Positions 1 to 11,354 of a DNA stretch of 43,368 nt are shown here, in pieces. The first letter of the stretch is position 1. The number at the start of each line of letters is the position of its first letter. The DNA comes from Brooklawnia sp. (GTDB lineage Bacteria; Actinomycetota; Actinomycetes; Propionibacteriales; Propionibacteriaceae): positions 1-43,368 of the forward strand of contig JAAYVP010000313.1 in assembly GCA_012517115.1 (NCBI GenBank), given 5' to 3'. The notes under the pieces were generated by a model. The model was given only the letters and a program-made list of their open reading frames with translations, did no database searches and had not been told where the DNA came from. The position numbers and the translations under genes were made by a program.

Positions 1-3
1 GAG

Positions 4-786
4 ATGACCCCGGACGCCGACGGCACGCTGCCTGAGGGAATCAAGGGGCATGTCGAGTTCTGCGGGGTCGACTTCAGTTACACCCCGGAGCGTCCGCTTA
101 TCGCCGGGTTGGATATGGCGGCCCAACCCGGCCAGACCATCGCCATCGTGGGCCCCACCGGCGCCGGGAAGACCACTCTGGTCAACCTGCTGGAGCGGTT
201 CTACGAGATCGATGGCGGTCGGATCCTACTGGACGGGGTCGACATCGCCTCGGTGCCGCGAGCTACGCTGCGCAGCCAACTCGGCATGGTGCTGCAAGAC
301 ACCTGGTTGTTCGGCGGCACCATCCGCGAGAACATCGCCTACGGCAAGCCGGGGGCCACCCGGGACGAGGTAATCTCCGCTGCGACTGCGGCCCACGTGG
401 ATGCGTTCGTCCACCAGTTACCCGACGGCTACGAGACCGTCATCAACGAGGAGGGGACGAACGTTTCCGCTGGCGAGAAGCAGCTAATCACAATCGCCAG
501 GGCGTTCATCGCAGATCCGGAAGTACTGATCCTGGACGAGGCGACCTCCTCGGTCGACACCCGCACCGAGGTGCTGGTGCAGCAGGCCATGGCCAGGTTG
601 CGGTCGGGACGAACCTCGTTCGTGATCGCCCATCGGCTTTCGACGATTCGGGACGCCGATCTGATCCTGGTGATGGCCGAGGGCGCGATTGTCGAGCAGG
701 GCAGCCACGACGAGTTGATCAAAGCCCGGGGCGCCTACTACGACCTCTACCAGTCGCAGTTCGCAGCCGCGCTGGGTGAGGTCTGA
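4..786 (+). CDS. ABC transporter ATP-binding protein, C-terminal nucleotide-binding domain (partial; begins upstream of window)
   Basis: Walker [13 protein letters not shown] signature [16 protein letters not shown], Walker [12 protein letters not shown]-loop VIAHRLSTI; exporter-type NBD. Confidence 0.93.
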   Translation: MTPDADGTLPEGIKGHVEFCGVDFSYTPERPLIAGLDMAAQPGQTIAIVGPTGAGKTTLVNLLERFYEIDGGRILLDGVDIASVPRATLRSQLGMVLQDTWLFGGTIRENIAYGKPGATRDEVISAATAAHVDAFVHQLPDGYETVINEEGTNVSAGEKQLITIARAFIADPEVLILDEATSSVDTRTEVLVQQAMARLRSGRTSFVIAHRLSTIRDADLILVMAEGAIVEQGSHDELIKARGAYYDLYQSQFAAALGEV

Positions 787-855
787 TCGCTAGTCCACCG
801 GCCCCCCGGGGTAGCTGTGCCCGCGGTCAGGGCCGGGCTGACATGGCTGAGGTGG

Positions 856-1503
856 CTACTCGGCGGTGGTGCCAGCCAAGGCTGACGCCACCTGGGCACA
901 AGCGTCCTGTCCTAGAATCCCGATGCCGCGGTAGAAATCGGTGTCAGCGCCCAGTTCTACGCGTTTGAAGAACTCGGGGGCCCACTTGAGCAGGTGCTCA
1001 CGGCAGAACTCGGCATGGGCCTGGGCATAGCTTTCAGCCCAATCGGTATCCTCGGCCTCGACTGCATCCAACGCACGCGTGAGCAGCGTGCCACAGAACT
1101 CGAGCTCGAGGCTGATGTGGTCGTCCGGTTCACGGTTCAGCTTCGGTGCTTGCAACCCAAAGCGTCGGTAGAAGTCGCGCACCTGAAGCGTCTGCGCCTC
1201 GAAAACCAAACCCTCGCGCGACAGATAGACCGACTCCCACGGCACGGCTTTGACCTTGCCCGGACCGCGAACGAGCCGGAAGTGGTCGTCGTGGACCGCA
1301 GCAGCCGTTTCACCGCGCGCTGCTGACCGGCCCAGCAACGCCAGGCCCTCTGTGGTCCGCTCCCCATCGGGCAACGGCCAATCGGCCAGCAACTCCGCCG
1401 ACCGCATCCGGTCGAGACTGTCCTGGTCGGGGGACGCGGCAAACAGTCGGCCGAGCACGGTCCAGGTGGCCGCCCAGGCGTCCCAATCTTGCGCAGAGGT
1501 CAT
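856..1503 (-). CDS. TorD/DmsD-family molybdoenzyme chaperone-like protein
   Basis: TorD-like core PWESVYLSREGLVFEAQTLQVRDFYRRFGLQAP...DHISLELEFCGTLL. Confidence 0.8.
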   Translation of the reverse strand: MTSAQDWDAWAATWTVLGRLFAASPDQDSLDRMRSAELLADWPLPDGERTTEGLALLGRSAARGETAAAVHDDHFRLVRGPGKVKAVPWESVYLSREGLVFEAQTLQVRDFYRRFGLQAPKLNREPDDHISLELEFCGTLLTRALDAVEAEDTDWAESYAQAHAEFCREHLLKWAPEFFKRVELGADTDFYRGIGILGQDACAQVASALAGTTAE

Positions 1504-1526
1504 GGGGTCATGCTAGATGGTGGGCT

Positions 1527-2030
1527 GTGACCATCCATTCGAGCCATCCGTTCGCCGGAGCCGCGCACGAACCCGGACGCCGCTTCCGCGGCCGGTTGGG
1601 TGGACGCGTCAGTTTGTGGACGGCGGGGGTCGGCGTTAGACGGGCCGGGTTGACCGTGACCTCTCTGCTCGCGGTCGGTGGGGACCCTTGGCGGCTGGTG
1701 GCGGCGCTCGACCCAGACGCCGAACTCACCGAAGAGTTGATCGGCACCGGACGCGCGGTGGTGACTCTGCTGACTTCGGGACAGCTGCGATTGGCGGAGG
1801 GGTTCGGCGGCGGGCCCGCGCCCGGTGGGGCATTCCGGATCGGCGACTGGGTGGACACGCAATGGGGTCCGCGTCCGACCGAGGCGGCCACCTGGGCCGG
1901 CCTCGAACTGGAGTCGCGGGCGACGATGGGCTGGTCACTGCTGGTCACCTGTCGGCTGACCCAGGTCGAGATCGCAGACGACGAGCCGTCTCCACTGCTG
2001 CACTATCGCGGCCGCTACTCGTCGAACTGA
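1527..2030 (+). CDS. flavin reductase-like (FMN-binding split barrel) family protein
   Basis: VSLWTAGVGVRRAGLTVTSLLAVGGDPWRLVAALDPDAEL... GRAVVTLL ... PLLHYRGRY pattern of flavin reductase-like domains. Confidence 0.65.
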   Translation: MTIHSSHPFAGAAHEPGRRFRGRLGGRVSLWTAGVGVRRAGLTVTSLLAVGGDPWRLVAALDPDAELTEELIGTGRAVVTLLTSGQLRLAEGFGGGPAPGGAFRIGDWVDTQWGPRPTEAATWAGLELESRATMGWSLLVTCRLTQVEIADDEPSPLLHYRGRYSSN

Positions 2031-2141
2031 TCCACGCGAATGATCGGCGCCTTCGCGGGGCTCTGTGGCAGACGACGGCCGCGGCTCAGTAGACGGTCCC
2101 GGTAGCCGGACGTGGGGCCCGGCCTTGTACTCTTGGGTCCG

Positions 2142-2717
2142 ATGGACAGCGAGATTTTTGCCTCCGAGCGCAATCACCACCTGCGGTTCCGGCTCATTTA
2201 CCGCATTCTGCTGGGCATTCTCCTGCTTGGCGCAGCGGTCCTGCTGGTCTGGGCCGCGTTCTCGGTTAGTGCCCGGTCCGGCTGGGTAGTGAGCATCGGT
2301 TTCGCGGTCATCACCGCCTTAGTGCTGGCGATGGCTTGGCGGATGGATCGTGCACATCCCGACTTGCTGGCCACCACCGGCCCCTGGTCGCATGGGCAGG
2401 TCTATTCCGGTTCGCAGGCGAATGAGATCTGGAACTCGATGGGCAAGGTGGTCGTCCGGCACCAGATGGGTTTTCGGCGTCTCACCCAGACCACCGCGAT
2501 GGCGGACCGTCCAGGCAGCTTCCTGTATCGCAAGGGTGTGCACCTGATCGACGTCCGCGATTCCGAGGACCATCCCGGCTGGACGGTGGTATCGGTCTTC
2601 GCCACCCCCGATCTACCCACCACCATGACCGACTTCGGACGTGGCAGTGGTATCAACAACGAACTGCTGTCGGCGGTGCCGGGGCACCGCCGTCCGGGTG
2701 ACCCCGACCTTGGCTGA
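2142..2717 (+). CDS. hypothetical membrane protein
   Basis: ORF with two N-terminal hydrophobic segments; start ATG 2142 chosen over the earlier in-frame start. Confidence 0.6.
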   Translation: MDSEIFASERNHHLRFRLIYRILLGILLLGAAVLLVWAAFSVSARSGWVVSIGFAVITALVLAMAWRMDRAHPDLLATTGPWSHGQVYSGSQANEIWNSMGKVVVRHQMGFRRLTQTTAMADRPGSFLYRKGVHLIDVRDSEDHPGWTVVSVFATPDLPTTMTDFGRGSGINNELLSAVPGHRRPGDPDLG

Positions 2718-2758
2718 CCAATTTCTGCCCCGGACGCGGAGTGCGACAGGATGATGAC

Positions 2759-4216
2759 ATGACTGCTGAGCTGCTGGCGGGCCGCTACGAACTGGTTTCG
2801 CCTGTCGGCAAGGGCGCCACCGGCCAGGTTTGGCGGGGCCTCGACACCTTGCTGGAGCGTCAGGTGGCGATCAAGCTGGTCGACTTCGAAGGGGCGCGCG
2901 ACCCTGCGATGGCCGAACGGTTCCGTCGCGAAGGCATCGCGATCGCTGGTGTGCGACACGACGCCATCGTCCAGATCTTCGATACCGGCGCGGACGACCG
3001 GCGCGGCTGGCTGGTGATGGAGTACCTCAACGGCCCCAACCTCAACAAGATCGTACAGGACGCCGGACCCCTGACCTACGAGATCGGTATGCCGCTGCTC
3101 GCCAGGGTGGCTGATGGCCTGCAAGCAGCCCACGACGCAGGCGTCACCCATCGCGACGTCAAACCGGCGAATATCGTCCTGGACGCCGCACCCGATGCCG
3201 CTGGCACGCTCCCCGATCTGATCGCGCATCCCGAACTCGGCCGCCCGGTGCTGGTCGACTTCGGCATCGCCCGGCTGGTGGACCAGGCTGGGACGCAGTT
3301 GACACGTCCGGCCACGGCTATCGGCACCGCGGCCTACATGTCGCCCGAGCAGGCTCGTGGCCTGGCGACCGGGCCCGCCTCCGACGTCTACTCGCTGGCG
3401 TGCGTCGCGTACCACACCTTCCTCGGCCGCCCGCCGTTCACCGCAACCAGTTCGGTGGCGGTGGCGCACGCCCAGGCCTACGACACCCCCGTCCCGCTGG
3501 CCGAACTCAGCCCCGACATCCCACCAGCCCTGAACAGCCTGGTCTCGCGGATGCTGCTGAAGGACGCCGGGCAGCGGCCGAGCGCCCACGAAGTGGCAGC
3601 CGAGTTGCGGGCCATCGCCAATGATCCTGGGATGGCCCCGACGGCCATGCTTGCCGGGCTGCCACCCCAGGCGCTGCCTCCAGAGGCTGCCACCGCAGTG
3701 CTGGTTCCGCAGGCTGCCGTCGCACCCACGGCAACCTTGGCCGAGGGTATGGACGTAGTCGCACCGGTCGCCGCTGCGGCCACGACCGGCCAGCCTTATC
3801 CGGCGCTCACACCGGTCGAAGAGGACACCGAGAAGCGGGCTTCCGGTGGTGGCTTCCACAATGCGGGACGCTGGTTGGTCGGGTTGCTGGTGCTGGGTCT
3901 GGTGGCTGCCCTGGTCTACACGTGGACGGCACGGGCATCCGACCCGCGACCGGCGCCCACCGTGACCATGTTCACCACCGCCCCCCAGACCACGGCGTCC
4001 CAGACCACCACCCAGGCGACGCACAGCACGGCCACACAGCCGACCACCACGGCTCCGACGACTTCAGCCGCCACCCAGACCACGGCGCCACCGGCCACCA
4101 CCAGCCAGCCCACCGAGGCACCCACGACCGCGGCCCCAACCACCACCGAGGCGCCAGCCACCACTGCGCCACCCGCCACGACGGAGCCTCCTGCGGGCGG
4201 CAGCCCGGCGCGCTGA
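2759..4216 (+). CDS. serine/threonine protein kinase with single TM and Thr/Pro-rich extracytoplasmic tail
   Basis: GRYELVSPVGKGATGQVW glycine loop, VAIKLVD, THRDVKPANIVL catalytic loop, DFGIARL, GTAAYMSPEQARG; TM WLVGLLVLGLVAALVYTW then T/P/A-rich tail; no PASTA repeats. Confidence 0.95.
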   Translation: MTAELLAGRYELVSPVGKGATGQVWRGLDTLLERQVAIKLVDFEGARDPAMAERFRREGIAIAGVRHDAIVQIFDTGADDRRGWLVMEYLNGPNLNKIVQDAGPLTYEIGMPLLARVADGLQAAHDAGVTHRDVKPANIVLDAAPDAAGTLPDLIAHPELGRPVLVDFGIARLVDQAGTQLTRPATAIGTAAYMSPEQARGLATGPASDVYSLACVAYHTFLGRPPFTATSSVAVAHAQAYDTPVPLAELSPDIPPALNSLVSRMLLKDAGQRPSAHEVAAELRAIANDPGMAPTAMLAGLPPQALPPEAATAVLVPQAAVAPTATLAEGMDVVAPVAAAATTGQPYPALTPVEEDTEKRASGGGFHNAGRWLVGLLVLGLVAALVYTWTARASDPRPAPTVTMFTTAPQTTASQTTTQATHSTATQPTTTAPTTSAATQTTAPPATTSQPTEAPTTAAPTTTEAPATTAPPATTEPPAGGSPAR

Positions 4217-4287
4217 GATCGGCACCCCGAGCACATTCACCCGTCCAGCCCCCGGAACGTGTTGCTGCAGGGGCCTCCGGAGGATGA

Positions 4288-5658
<1,371 letters not shown>

Positions 5659-5682
5659 TCTGCCACGTTCGCGGCGGCGAAC

Positions 5683-6141
5683 TCAATCGTCAGCGGGCCA
5701 GGGGTTGAGGTGGACGTCCGCCCATTCGCCCCTGGCCTGCCGGAGCATCGCGGTCGAGCCGGTCGCGCACAGCGCAACCCCGGTGTAGCCGAGGGCGTGC
5801 CAATCGTTGGCGCCGCGCGTTGTCAGGAACGCGACGAAGATGCCGTAGCCGGCGGTCAGCCACATCACGATGGCAGTGATCGTCACCCCGACCAGCACCA
5901 GTTTCAACGGTTCCCTCTCGGGCACCCGGGCGCTTCCGACTCGTTTCAGACGTTCGGCGTTTCCCTTGGTCACCAGCCAGATGGCCAGCACGAACAGCCC
6001 TGAGAGCACGGTCGTGAAGGCGACCTGGCCGGTGCTGGCGGCCTGTGCGACCTGTCCGCCGACCATGCCTGATGCACCAGCCACTGCCCCAAGTTGCATA
6101 GCAAGCAGCGGCCACCGGTCGCGCCAGGCCAATCGTGCCAT
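5683..6141 (-). CDS. hypothetical membrane protein
   Basis: Start ATG at 6141 (MARLAWRDRWPLLAMQ...), several TM segments; start overlaps the stop of the upstream ATPase gene (TGATG). Confidence 0.65.
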   Translation of the reverse strand: MARLAWRDRWPLLAMQLGAVAGASGMVGGQVAQAASTGQVAFTTVLSGLFVLAIWLVTKGNAERLKRVGSARVPEREPLKLVLVGVTITAIVMWLTAGYGIFVAFLTTRGANDWHALGYTGVALCATGSTAMLRQARGEWADVHLNPWPADD

Positions 6142-7718
6142 CAGCGCCGACGCCCGGTACCGAACAGCGAGCGGGCGATCTCGCGTCCGGCCGAGCGTGC
6201 GAACTGCTTGACCACGCTCGAATTGACCACCTCGCCGAGCAGCGACTTCTCGTGCCGGGCCGACGCCTTGGACTGCGCCGGAGGCGACCAGGTGGTCCGT
6301 TCCGCTGATCCGGGACGCTGCGCCTCGGCTTGGGCGACGGCTGCTCCCTCGGCCAGTCGACGTGCCAACATCTCGTGTGCCGAGTCGCGGTTGATCTGCT
6401 GGCCGTATCTGCCCAGTAGGGGGCTGGCTGTGATGACCTGGTCCATCCTTGCCGGGTCGCTGGGGCCCATCCGTGACTCGGGGGCGAAGATCCGCGTCCA
6501 CGCCACCGGGGTGGGCGCACCGTCGGGGTCCATCACAGTCACCACGGCTTGACCGATACCCAACTGGGTCAACAATTCGGCTAGATCGTACTTCGACTTG
6601 GGAAACGTACTCACCGTCGCCTTCAGCGCTTTCGCGTCGTCCGGTGTGTGCGCCCGCAACTGGTGCTGGATGCGGCTGCCGAGTTGGGCGAGCACGTCGG
6701 CTGGCACATCCTTCGGTGTCTGGGTGACAAAGAAGATACCGACCCCTTTCGACCTGATCAGCCGCACCGTCTGGGTGATTTGGGCGATGAAGGCCTTGGA
6801 CGCGTCGCTGAAGAGCAGATGTGCCTCGTCAAAGAAGAAGACCAGCTTCGGGCGATCAGCGTCGCCCACCTCGGGCAGGTCATGGTAGAGGTCGGCCAGC
6901 AGCCACATCAGGAAGGTGGAGAACAGGGCGGGGCGATCCTGCAAGTTGGGCAACTCCAGCATGCTGACCACACCGGCACCGTCCGGCGTGGCGCGCAGCA
7001 GATCGCGGGTGTCGAACTCGGGTTCACCGAAGAAGACCCCCGCGCCTTGCTGGTCCAGGTTGACGATCTTGCGTAGGATCACGCCGACGGTCTGTGGGCT
7101 GAGCCCGCCAACCTGCTTCAGCTCCGGCTTACCCTCGTCCGAGTCGAGATACTTCAGCACCGCGACTAGGTCTTCGAGGTCGAGCAACGGTAGCCCTGCC
7201 TGGTCGCAGAAGTGGAACACCAGCCCGAGGGATGACTCTTGGGTCTCATTCAGGCCGAGTACCTTGCTCAGCAGGATCGGGCCGAAACTCGAGATGGTGG
7301 CCCGGAGCGGGATGCCGCGGCCTTGACCGCCCAGGGCATAGAACTCGACGGTAGGCGCGCTGGGTGACCACTGCTGGCCGTTCTTCTGCGTTCGCGCCAG
7401 CAGTTTCTCGCTCGGCGTGCCGGGCGTAGCCAGGCCAGAAAGGTCGCCCTTGATGTCAGCTGCGAAGACCGGGACGCCGGCCCGGGCGATCTGCTCGGCC
7501 AAGACTTGCAGGGTGATTGTCTTGCCCGTGCCGGTTGCCCCGCAGATTAGGCCGTGCCGATTCAGCATGCTGAGCGGAATGCGGATTCGGGTGTCCGATA
7601 CCGGCGTGTCGTCGACGCTGAGCACACCCAGTTCGACTGTCGGCTCTGCGAAGGTGTACCCGTCTCGGATTGCGCCGACGGCCTCGTCGGACATCGGTTC
7701 AGCGAAGTCAGCGGACAT
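6141..7718 (-). CDS. HerA-like / DUF853 family ATPase
   Basis: Walker A GLICGATGTGKTITLQ, PVFAADIKGDLSGLA, KLVFFFDEAHLLF, IRSKGVGIFFVTQTPKDVPADVLAQLGSRIQHQLRA. Confidence 0.9.
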   Translation of the reverse strand: MSADFAEPMSDEAVGAIRDGYTFAEPTVELGVLSVDDTPVSDTRIRIPLSMLNRHGLICGATGTGKTITLQVLAEQIARAGVPVFAADIKGDLSGLATPGTPSEKLLARTQKNGQQWSPSAPTVEFYALGGQGRGIPLRATISSFGPILLSKVLGLNETQESSLGLVFHFCDQAGLPLLDLEDLVAVLKYLDSDEGKPELKQVGGLSPQTVGVILRKIVNLDQQGAGVFFGEPEFDTRDLLRATPDGAGVVSMLELPNLQDRPALFSTFLMWLLADLYHDLPEVGDADRPKLVFFFDEAHLLFSDASKAFIAQITQTVRLIRSKGVGIFFVTQTPKDVPADVLAQLGSRIQHQLRAHTPDDAKALKATVSTFPKSKYDLAELLTQLGIGQAVVTVMDPDGAPTPVAWTRIFAPESRMGPSDPARMDQVITASPLLGRYGQQINRDSAHEMLARRLAEGAAVAQAEAQRPGSAERTTWSPPAQSKASARHEKSLLGEVVNSSVVKQFARSAGREIARSLFGTGRRR

Positions 7719-7767
7719 GGGATCAGCATGCCACGAGGTGACTTCGGTGCGCGCTTAGGATGGTCGG

Positions 7768-8061
7768 GTGATCTTCAAACGAGTCGGCGACGGACGGCCA
7801 TACCCCGATCATGGCTATTCCCATCGGGACTGGGCGGCGGTTCCGCCGCAACAGGTCCGGCTGGATCAGCTGGTCACCACCAAACGAACCCTTGAACTGG
7901 ACACCCTGTTGGACGAAGATTCCACGTTCTACGGCGACCTGTTCGCCCACGTGGTTTCCTGGCGTGGCGAGCTCTACCTCGAAGACGGGCTGCATCGCGC
8001 GCTCCGTTCGGCACTTCAGCAACGCCGGACGGTTCATGCTCGAGTCCTGGAACTGCGCTGA
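7768..8061 (+). CDS. conserved actinobacterial protein of the type often annotated VapB-family antitoxin-like
   Basis: VIFKRVGDGRPYPDHGYSHRDWAAVPPQQVRLDQLVTTKRTLELDTLLDEDSTFYGDLFAHVVSWRGELYLEDGLHRALRSALQQR; GTG start; no VapC-like neighbour. Confidence 0.65.
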   Translation: MIFKRVGDGRPYPDHGYSHRDWAAVPPQQVRLDQLVTTKRTLELDTLLDEDSTFYGDLFAHVVSWRGELYLEDGLHRALRSALQQRRTVHARVLELR

Positions 8062-8123
8062 CCACGTGGTGAAGTAGGCTTTCGCCACATATCGGGCAGA
8101 CCGCGAAGGGACCGGAGCGAAGA

Positions 8124-8651
8124 GTGCGGAGATCGTTACGCAAATGGGCGAGCCCAATCACCCTGCTCATGCTTCTTGGCCTTCTTGGCTGGGGTCTGTG
8201 GTGGGGCTGGCAGCAACTGAGCCGTCCGGCGCAGGTCGTCCCAGCCGCACCCTGCGTCACACACTCGGCCTCCGTGCTCACCTCTACTCAGGTCACCGTC
8301 CAGGTGATGAACGCTGGCACCGTGGCGGGTCTCGCGGGTCAAATCACCGAGCAGTTGAGAAACAAAGGCTTCACCACCAAGCCACCGAGGAACACCGACG
8401 GACCGATCGACAACACCGTCGTGGTCGGTGCCACCGCAGACGAACCTGCCGTGCAACTGGTTCTCGGCTTCTTCCCCGGCGCCGAGGTTCGGTCCGACGG
8501 CCGCACCGACGGCACAGTCGATGTCCTAGTCGGTGACACTTTCGGTGGCTTCAATGAGGCCGCGCCCACCGAGATCGGCGTGCCGGGTGGCACAGTCTGC
8601 CTGCCGGAATCCACCTCCACTCAAGCGTCGCCAGCACCTCAAGCTCCCTGA
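8124..8651 (+). CDS. LytR C-terminal-domain protein (membrane anchored)
   Basis: N-terminal TM; VTVQVMNAGTVAGLAGQITEQLRNKGFTT...VVVGATADEPAVQLVLGFFPGAEV typical of LytR_C. Confidence 0.75.
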   Translation: MRRSLRKWASPITLLMLLGLLGWGLWWGWQQLSRPAQVVPAAPCVTHSASVLTSTQVTVQVMNAGTVAGLAGQITEQLRNKGFTTKPPRNTDGPIDNTVVVGATADEPAVQLVLGFFPGAEVRSDGRTDGTVDVLVGDTFGGFNEAAPTEIGVPGGTVCLPESTSTQASPAPQAP

Positions 8652-8673
8652 CAACCCGGGCGCCGGGGCGCAC

Positions 8674-9987
8674 TCATCTCGAAGAGCTGGGAGCTTCCCC
8701 GGGCGCGGCAGCCTCTCCGTTGGCTTGGGAATCCGTCGACTCGGGTGGGGCCTCCTGCTGGTCAGCGAGTCCGCCGACTGCTGGCAGCACGTCAGTTCCC
8801 CAGACATTGGACGCAAGGTCCACCCCGCTGGCCGCGTCCTCGTCGGTCTGCGGGTTGTAGTCACCGGTGTCGGCGAGCGCGGAGCGCGCCTGCGCAGCCG
8901 AGAGCCCGGTGAGCCCAAGCAGGTCGACCACGATCGCTCGTAGCAATGACATCAGGGTGGCGTTGCGCCAGTCCCCGGGGTCGCTGACCATCTCTGCGGG
9001 GCGCAGGGTCGCCGCCAATTCGACAGTCGCGTCCCGAGCCTGCGTCGGACGCTGCCAGCTGCCTACGCCTATGCCGACCTCCTCCAGCCGGTCAGCGGTT
9101 TGCCTCATCATGGCCGCTATCCCGGGCATGGGACCCACTTCCCTGACCATCCCACGGGCCTGTCGTTGCATCATCGACAAGGTGACATGCAGGCGTTCGG
9201 TCAGCTCCAGCATGCGGTCGAGTTCAGCCAGCTCGGCGCGGGAACCGATCGCGACCGGGCTGATTGCCGCGGTCTCCTGGGCCGATCCCAACGCCCTGAT
9301 GGCGTCATTGAGAGACTCGCGCATCGAGATCAGTCGGCCCCGCAACGCTGCGATAGCGTTCGCGTCGCCACCGTCAACGTGCTTGCCGAGCTGACGCAGA
9401 ATGCGGGACGCTTCGCCGAGCGAGTAGGCGACGTAGCGACGCGGTCGGGTCACGATGTTGGTCGGTAGGATCGCTGTGCCGACCAGCGCCACCCCGGCGC
9501 CGATCAAGGCGTTGAGCCAACGATCCAGTGGGCTGCTTCCGGCGACGCCGCTGCTGACCATCATGCCGGCCACCACGATCGAATTGATGGCGGTTTGAAA
9601 GGTGACCAGGTCGCTGCGATGGATGAAGCGTCCGATCAGCGGTGTGACGAGCAGCAGCGCGAGGAGTTGCCAGGCGCTGAAACCCGAGTAGTGCCCGATC
9701 AGTCCGCCGATCAGGACGCCAGTGCTGGTGCCCAGGCCGATCTCGATGACCTTGCGGGGCTCCCGGTTCCGCGAGAACCCCATGCACAGAAATGTCACGA
9801 TCGGCGCAAAGATCGGGTTCGGGTCGTCCAGCAGTGAGCGGCACAGCAGCCACGACAGGGTCGCGAAGACAGCGGTCTGGGTATTAGGGACGACTGCACC
9901 AGCAACCCGCGTCCATCCCTGGCGGAACTGCGCGACGATGTACGACTTCCACCGGAACCAGAACGATCCGTCAACCGCTTCGATCAC
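8674..9987 (-). CDS. FUSC family / aromatic acid exporter-like membrane protein
   Basis: FAPIVTFLCMGFSRNREPRKVIEIGLGTSTGVLIGGLI...; multiple TM segments followed by coiled cytoplasmic part. Confidence 0.75.
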   Translation of the reverse strand: MIEAVDGSFWFRWKSYIVAQFRQGWTRVAGAVVPNTQTAVFATLSWLLCRSLLDDPNPIFAPIVTFLCMGFSRNREPRKVIEIGLGTSTGVLIGGLIGHYSGFSAWQLLALLLVTPLIGRFIHRSDLVTFQTAINSIVVAGMMVSSGVAGSSPLDRWLNALIGAGVALVGTAILPTNIVTRPRRYVAYSLGEASRILRQLGKHVDGGDANAIAALRGRLISMRESLNDAIRALGSAQETAAISPVAIGSRAELAELDRMLELTERLHVTLSMMQRQARGMVREVGPMPGIAAMMRQTADRLEEVGIGVGSWQRPTQARDATVELAATLRPAEMVSDPGDWRNATLMSLLRAIVVDLLGLTGLSAAQARSALADTGDYNPQTDEDAASGVDLASNVWGTDVLPAVGGLADQQEAPPESTDSQANGEAAAPGEAPSSSR

Positions 9988-10078
9988 AACGCCGAAGCCT
10001 ACCCTCGGCGATCATCGGGCCGACCGGCAGTGAAATGCCCCGTTCGCAACCGACGGGCCTGACCGCTACCGTCAAGCC

Positions 10079-10669
10079 ATGGAGCAATCAAGTGCTGCAG
10101 TCGAACGGTCGGTTGTCGAATCGCTGCTCGACCACGAGCGGTACGAAGAGATCTGGCAGCGGCTGCCCGCCAGCACCTACTTTGCGGCCTGGCGTGCGGT
10201 GAACGCGCGGGCACTGGGCGTCCTGGCAGCCATCACCCTGCAGCAACTGGCGCATGCGCAGGCTGCTTCGGGCACCGCCGATGTATACCCGTGGGTGTCT
10301 CGGGCGATCGACGCGGCCCGGACGACCGAACTGAACGAGGACGTGTTGACCCAGGCTTGGCTGGCCGACCAGCATGACCGGGGCGTCCGGCTCGCGACCG
10401 CCCATCCTGATCGCGGCGATGCGACGGGGATCGGGGCGTTGCGAGCGGTCCTGGGTGCCCGGCTGATGGCCGCTGAACTCGACGGCGACAGCGTCCGGGT
10501 GCGGCAGTTGACCAAGGACGCCAGCGACCCCGTCGAAGTGCGGGAGTCGTTGGTGCAGTTGGCAGATGCCTTGGCGCGTGACCTGGCCGAGGCAACCGGC
10601 GGCAGCCGAGAGACGGTGCTGCGGGCTTTGGTGGCTGACGCGGATTCTGGTTCCGATTCCGGGTTGTGA
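10079..10669 (+). CDS. hypothetical protein
   Basis: Single long ORF with consistent GC3 bias; no recognisable domain. Confidence 0.5.
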   Translation: MEQSSAAVERSVVESLLDHERYEEIWQRLPASTYFAAWRAVNARALGVLAAITLQQLAHAQAASGTADVYPWVSRAIDAARTTELNEDVLTQAWLADQHDRGVRLATAHPDRGDATGIGALRAVLGARLMAAELDGDSVRVRQLTKDASDPVEVRESLVQLADALARDLAEATGGSRETVLRALVADADSGSDSGL

Positions 10670-10710
10670 CTTCAATGTGGCTCGCGTGTCGAACCGGCCG
10701 AGAGGCAGAA

Positions 10711-10739
10711 CCCCCCGATCGCGTGAGCGATTCGGGGGG
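10711..10739 (-). terminator. GC-rich hairpin downstream of tRNA-Ser(CGA)
   Basis: CCCCCCGATCGC-GTGA-GCGATTCGGGGGG inverted repeat with 1-nt bulge, immediately 3' of the tRNA. Confidence 0.6.
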
Positions 10740-10746
10740 CCAGCGG

Positions 10747-10831
10747 CGGTGACGGAGGGATTTGAACCCTCGGTGGCTTGCACCACACCCGCTTTCGAGG
10801 CGGGCTCTTTCGGCCGCTCAGACACGTCACC
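10747..10831 (-). tRNA. tRNA-Ser(CGA)
   Basis: GGTGACGTGTCTGAGCGGCCGAAAGAGCCCGCCTCGAAAGCGGG...GGTTCAAATCCCTCCGTCACCG; anticodon loop CTCGAAA, long variable arm. Confidence 0.93.
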
Positions 10832-10899
10832 GCCTGTCAGCTTACGTCAAGGTGAACCGCGTTCGCCAATCGACGACGAGACTCGGTCGGGCGTCCATT

Positions 10900-11337
10900 T
10901 CATTCGCGCCGTTCGGCGAAGAAGTCTCTCAGCTGTGCTGCCGCGGCATCGGCCATAACGCCGCTAACCACAATGGGCCGGTGCAGCAGCCGTGGGTCAC
11001 GCAGCAAGTCCCACAGAGAGGTCACCGCGCCTGCCTTTGGGTCGAAGGCACCGAAGACCACCCGCTCCAGCCTGGCCGCGACGATGGCTCCGGCGCACAT
11101 CACACACGGCTCCAGGGTGACTACCAGCGTGCAGCCGGGCAGTCGCCAACCCTGCCCGAGTCGTTCCGCGGCACGTCGCATCGCCACGATCTCGGCGTGC
11201 GCAGCCACGTCGTTAGTCAGTTCACGCGCGTTGCCGCCGGTAGCGATCAGCGCACCGGACGGATCCAGCACCACGGCCCCCACCGGAACCTCACCGTTGG
11301 CGGCTGCGTCGGCGGCGGCGCACAGCGCCCGCCGCAT
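10900..11337 (-). CDS. tadA: tRNA-specific adenosine deaminase
   Basis: HAEIVAMRRA and PCVMCAGAI zinc/catalytic motifs; VFGAFDPKAGAVTSL. In-frame CTG at 11358 could be the true start. Confidence 0.93.
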   Translation of the reverse strand: MRRALCAAADAAANGEVPVGAVVLDPSGALIATGGNARELTNDVAAHAEIVAMRRAAERLGQGWRLPGCTLVVTLEPCVMCAGAIVAARLERVVFGAFDPKAGAVTSLWDLLRDPRLLHRPIVVSGVMADAAAAQLRDFFAERRE

Positions 11338-11354
11338 CGCGGCGTCCCAGCGGC

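Noticed and set aside
2402-4024. 540-aa minus-strand ORF
   Set aside because: Antisense to a clear Ser/Thr kinase; composition is typical of high-GC shadow ORFs and shows no domain.
3957-4203. Repetitive ACC/CAC-rich DNA as a possible repeat array or CRISPR
   Set aside because: It encodes the Thr/Pro/Ala-rich kinase tail; no regular repeat-spacer structure.
5683-6501. 272-aa version of the small membrane protein
   Set aside because: The N-terminal half overlaps the HerA-like ATPase gene out of frame; the plausible start is ATG 6141, coupled to the ATPase stop.
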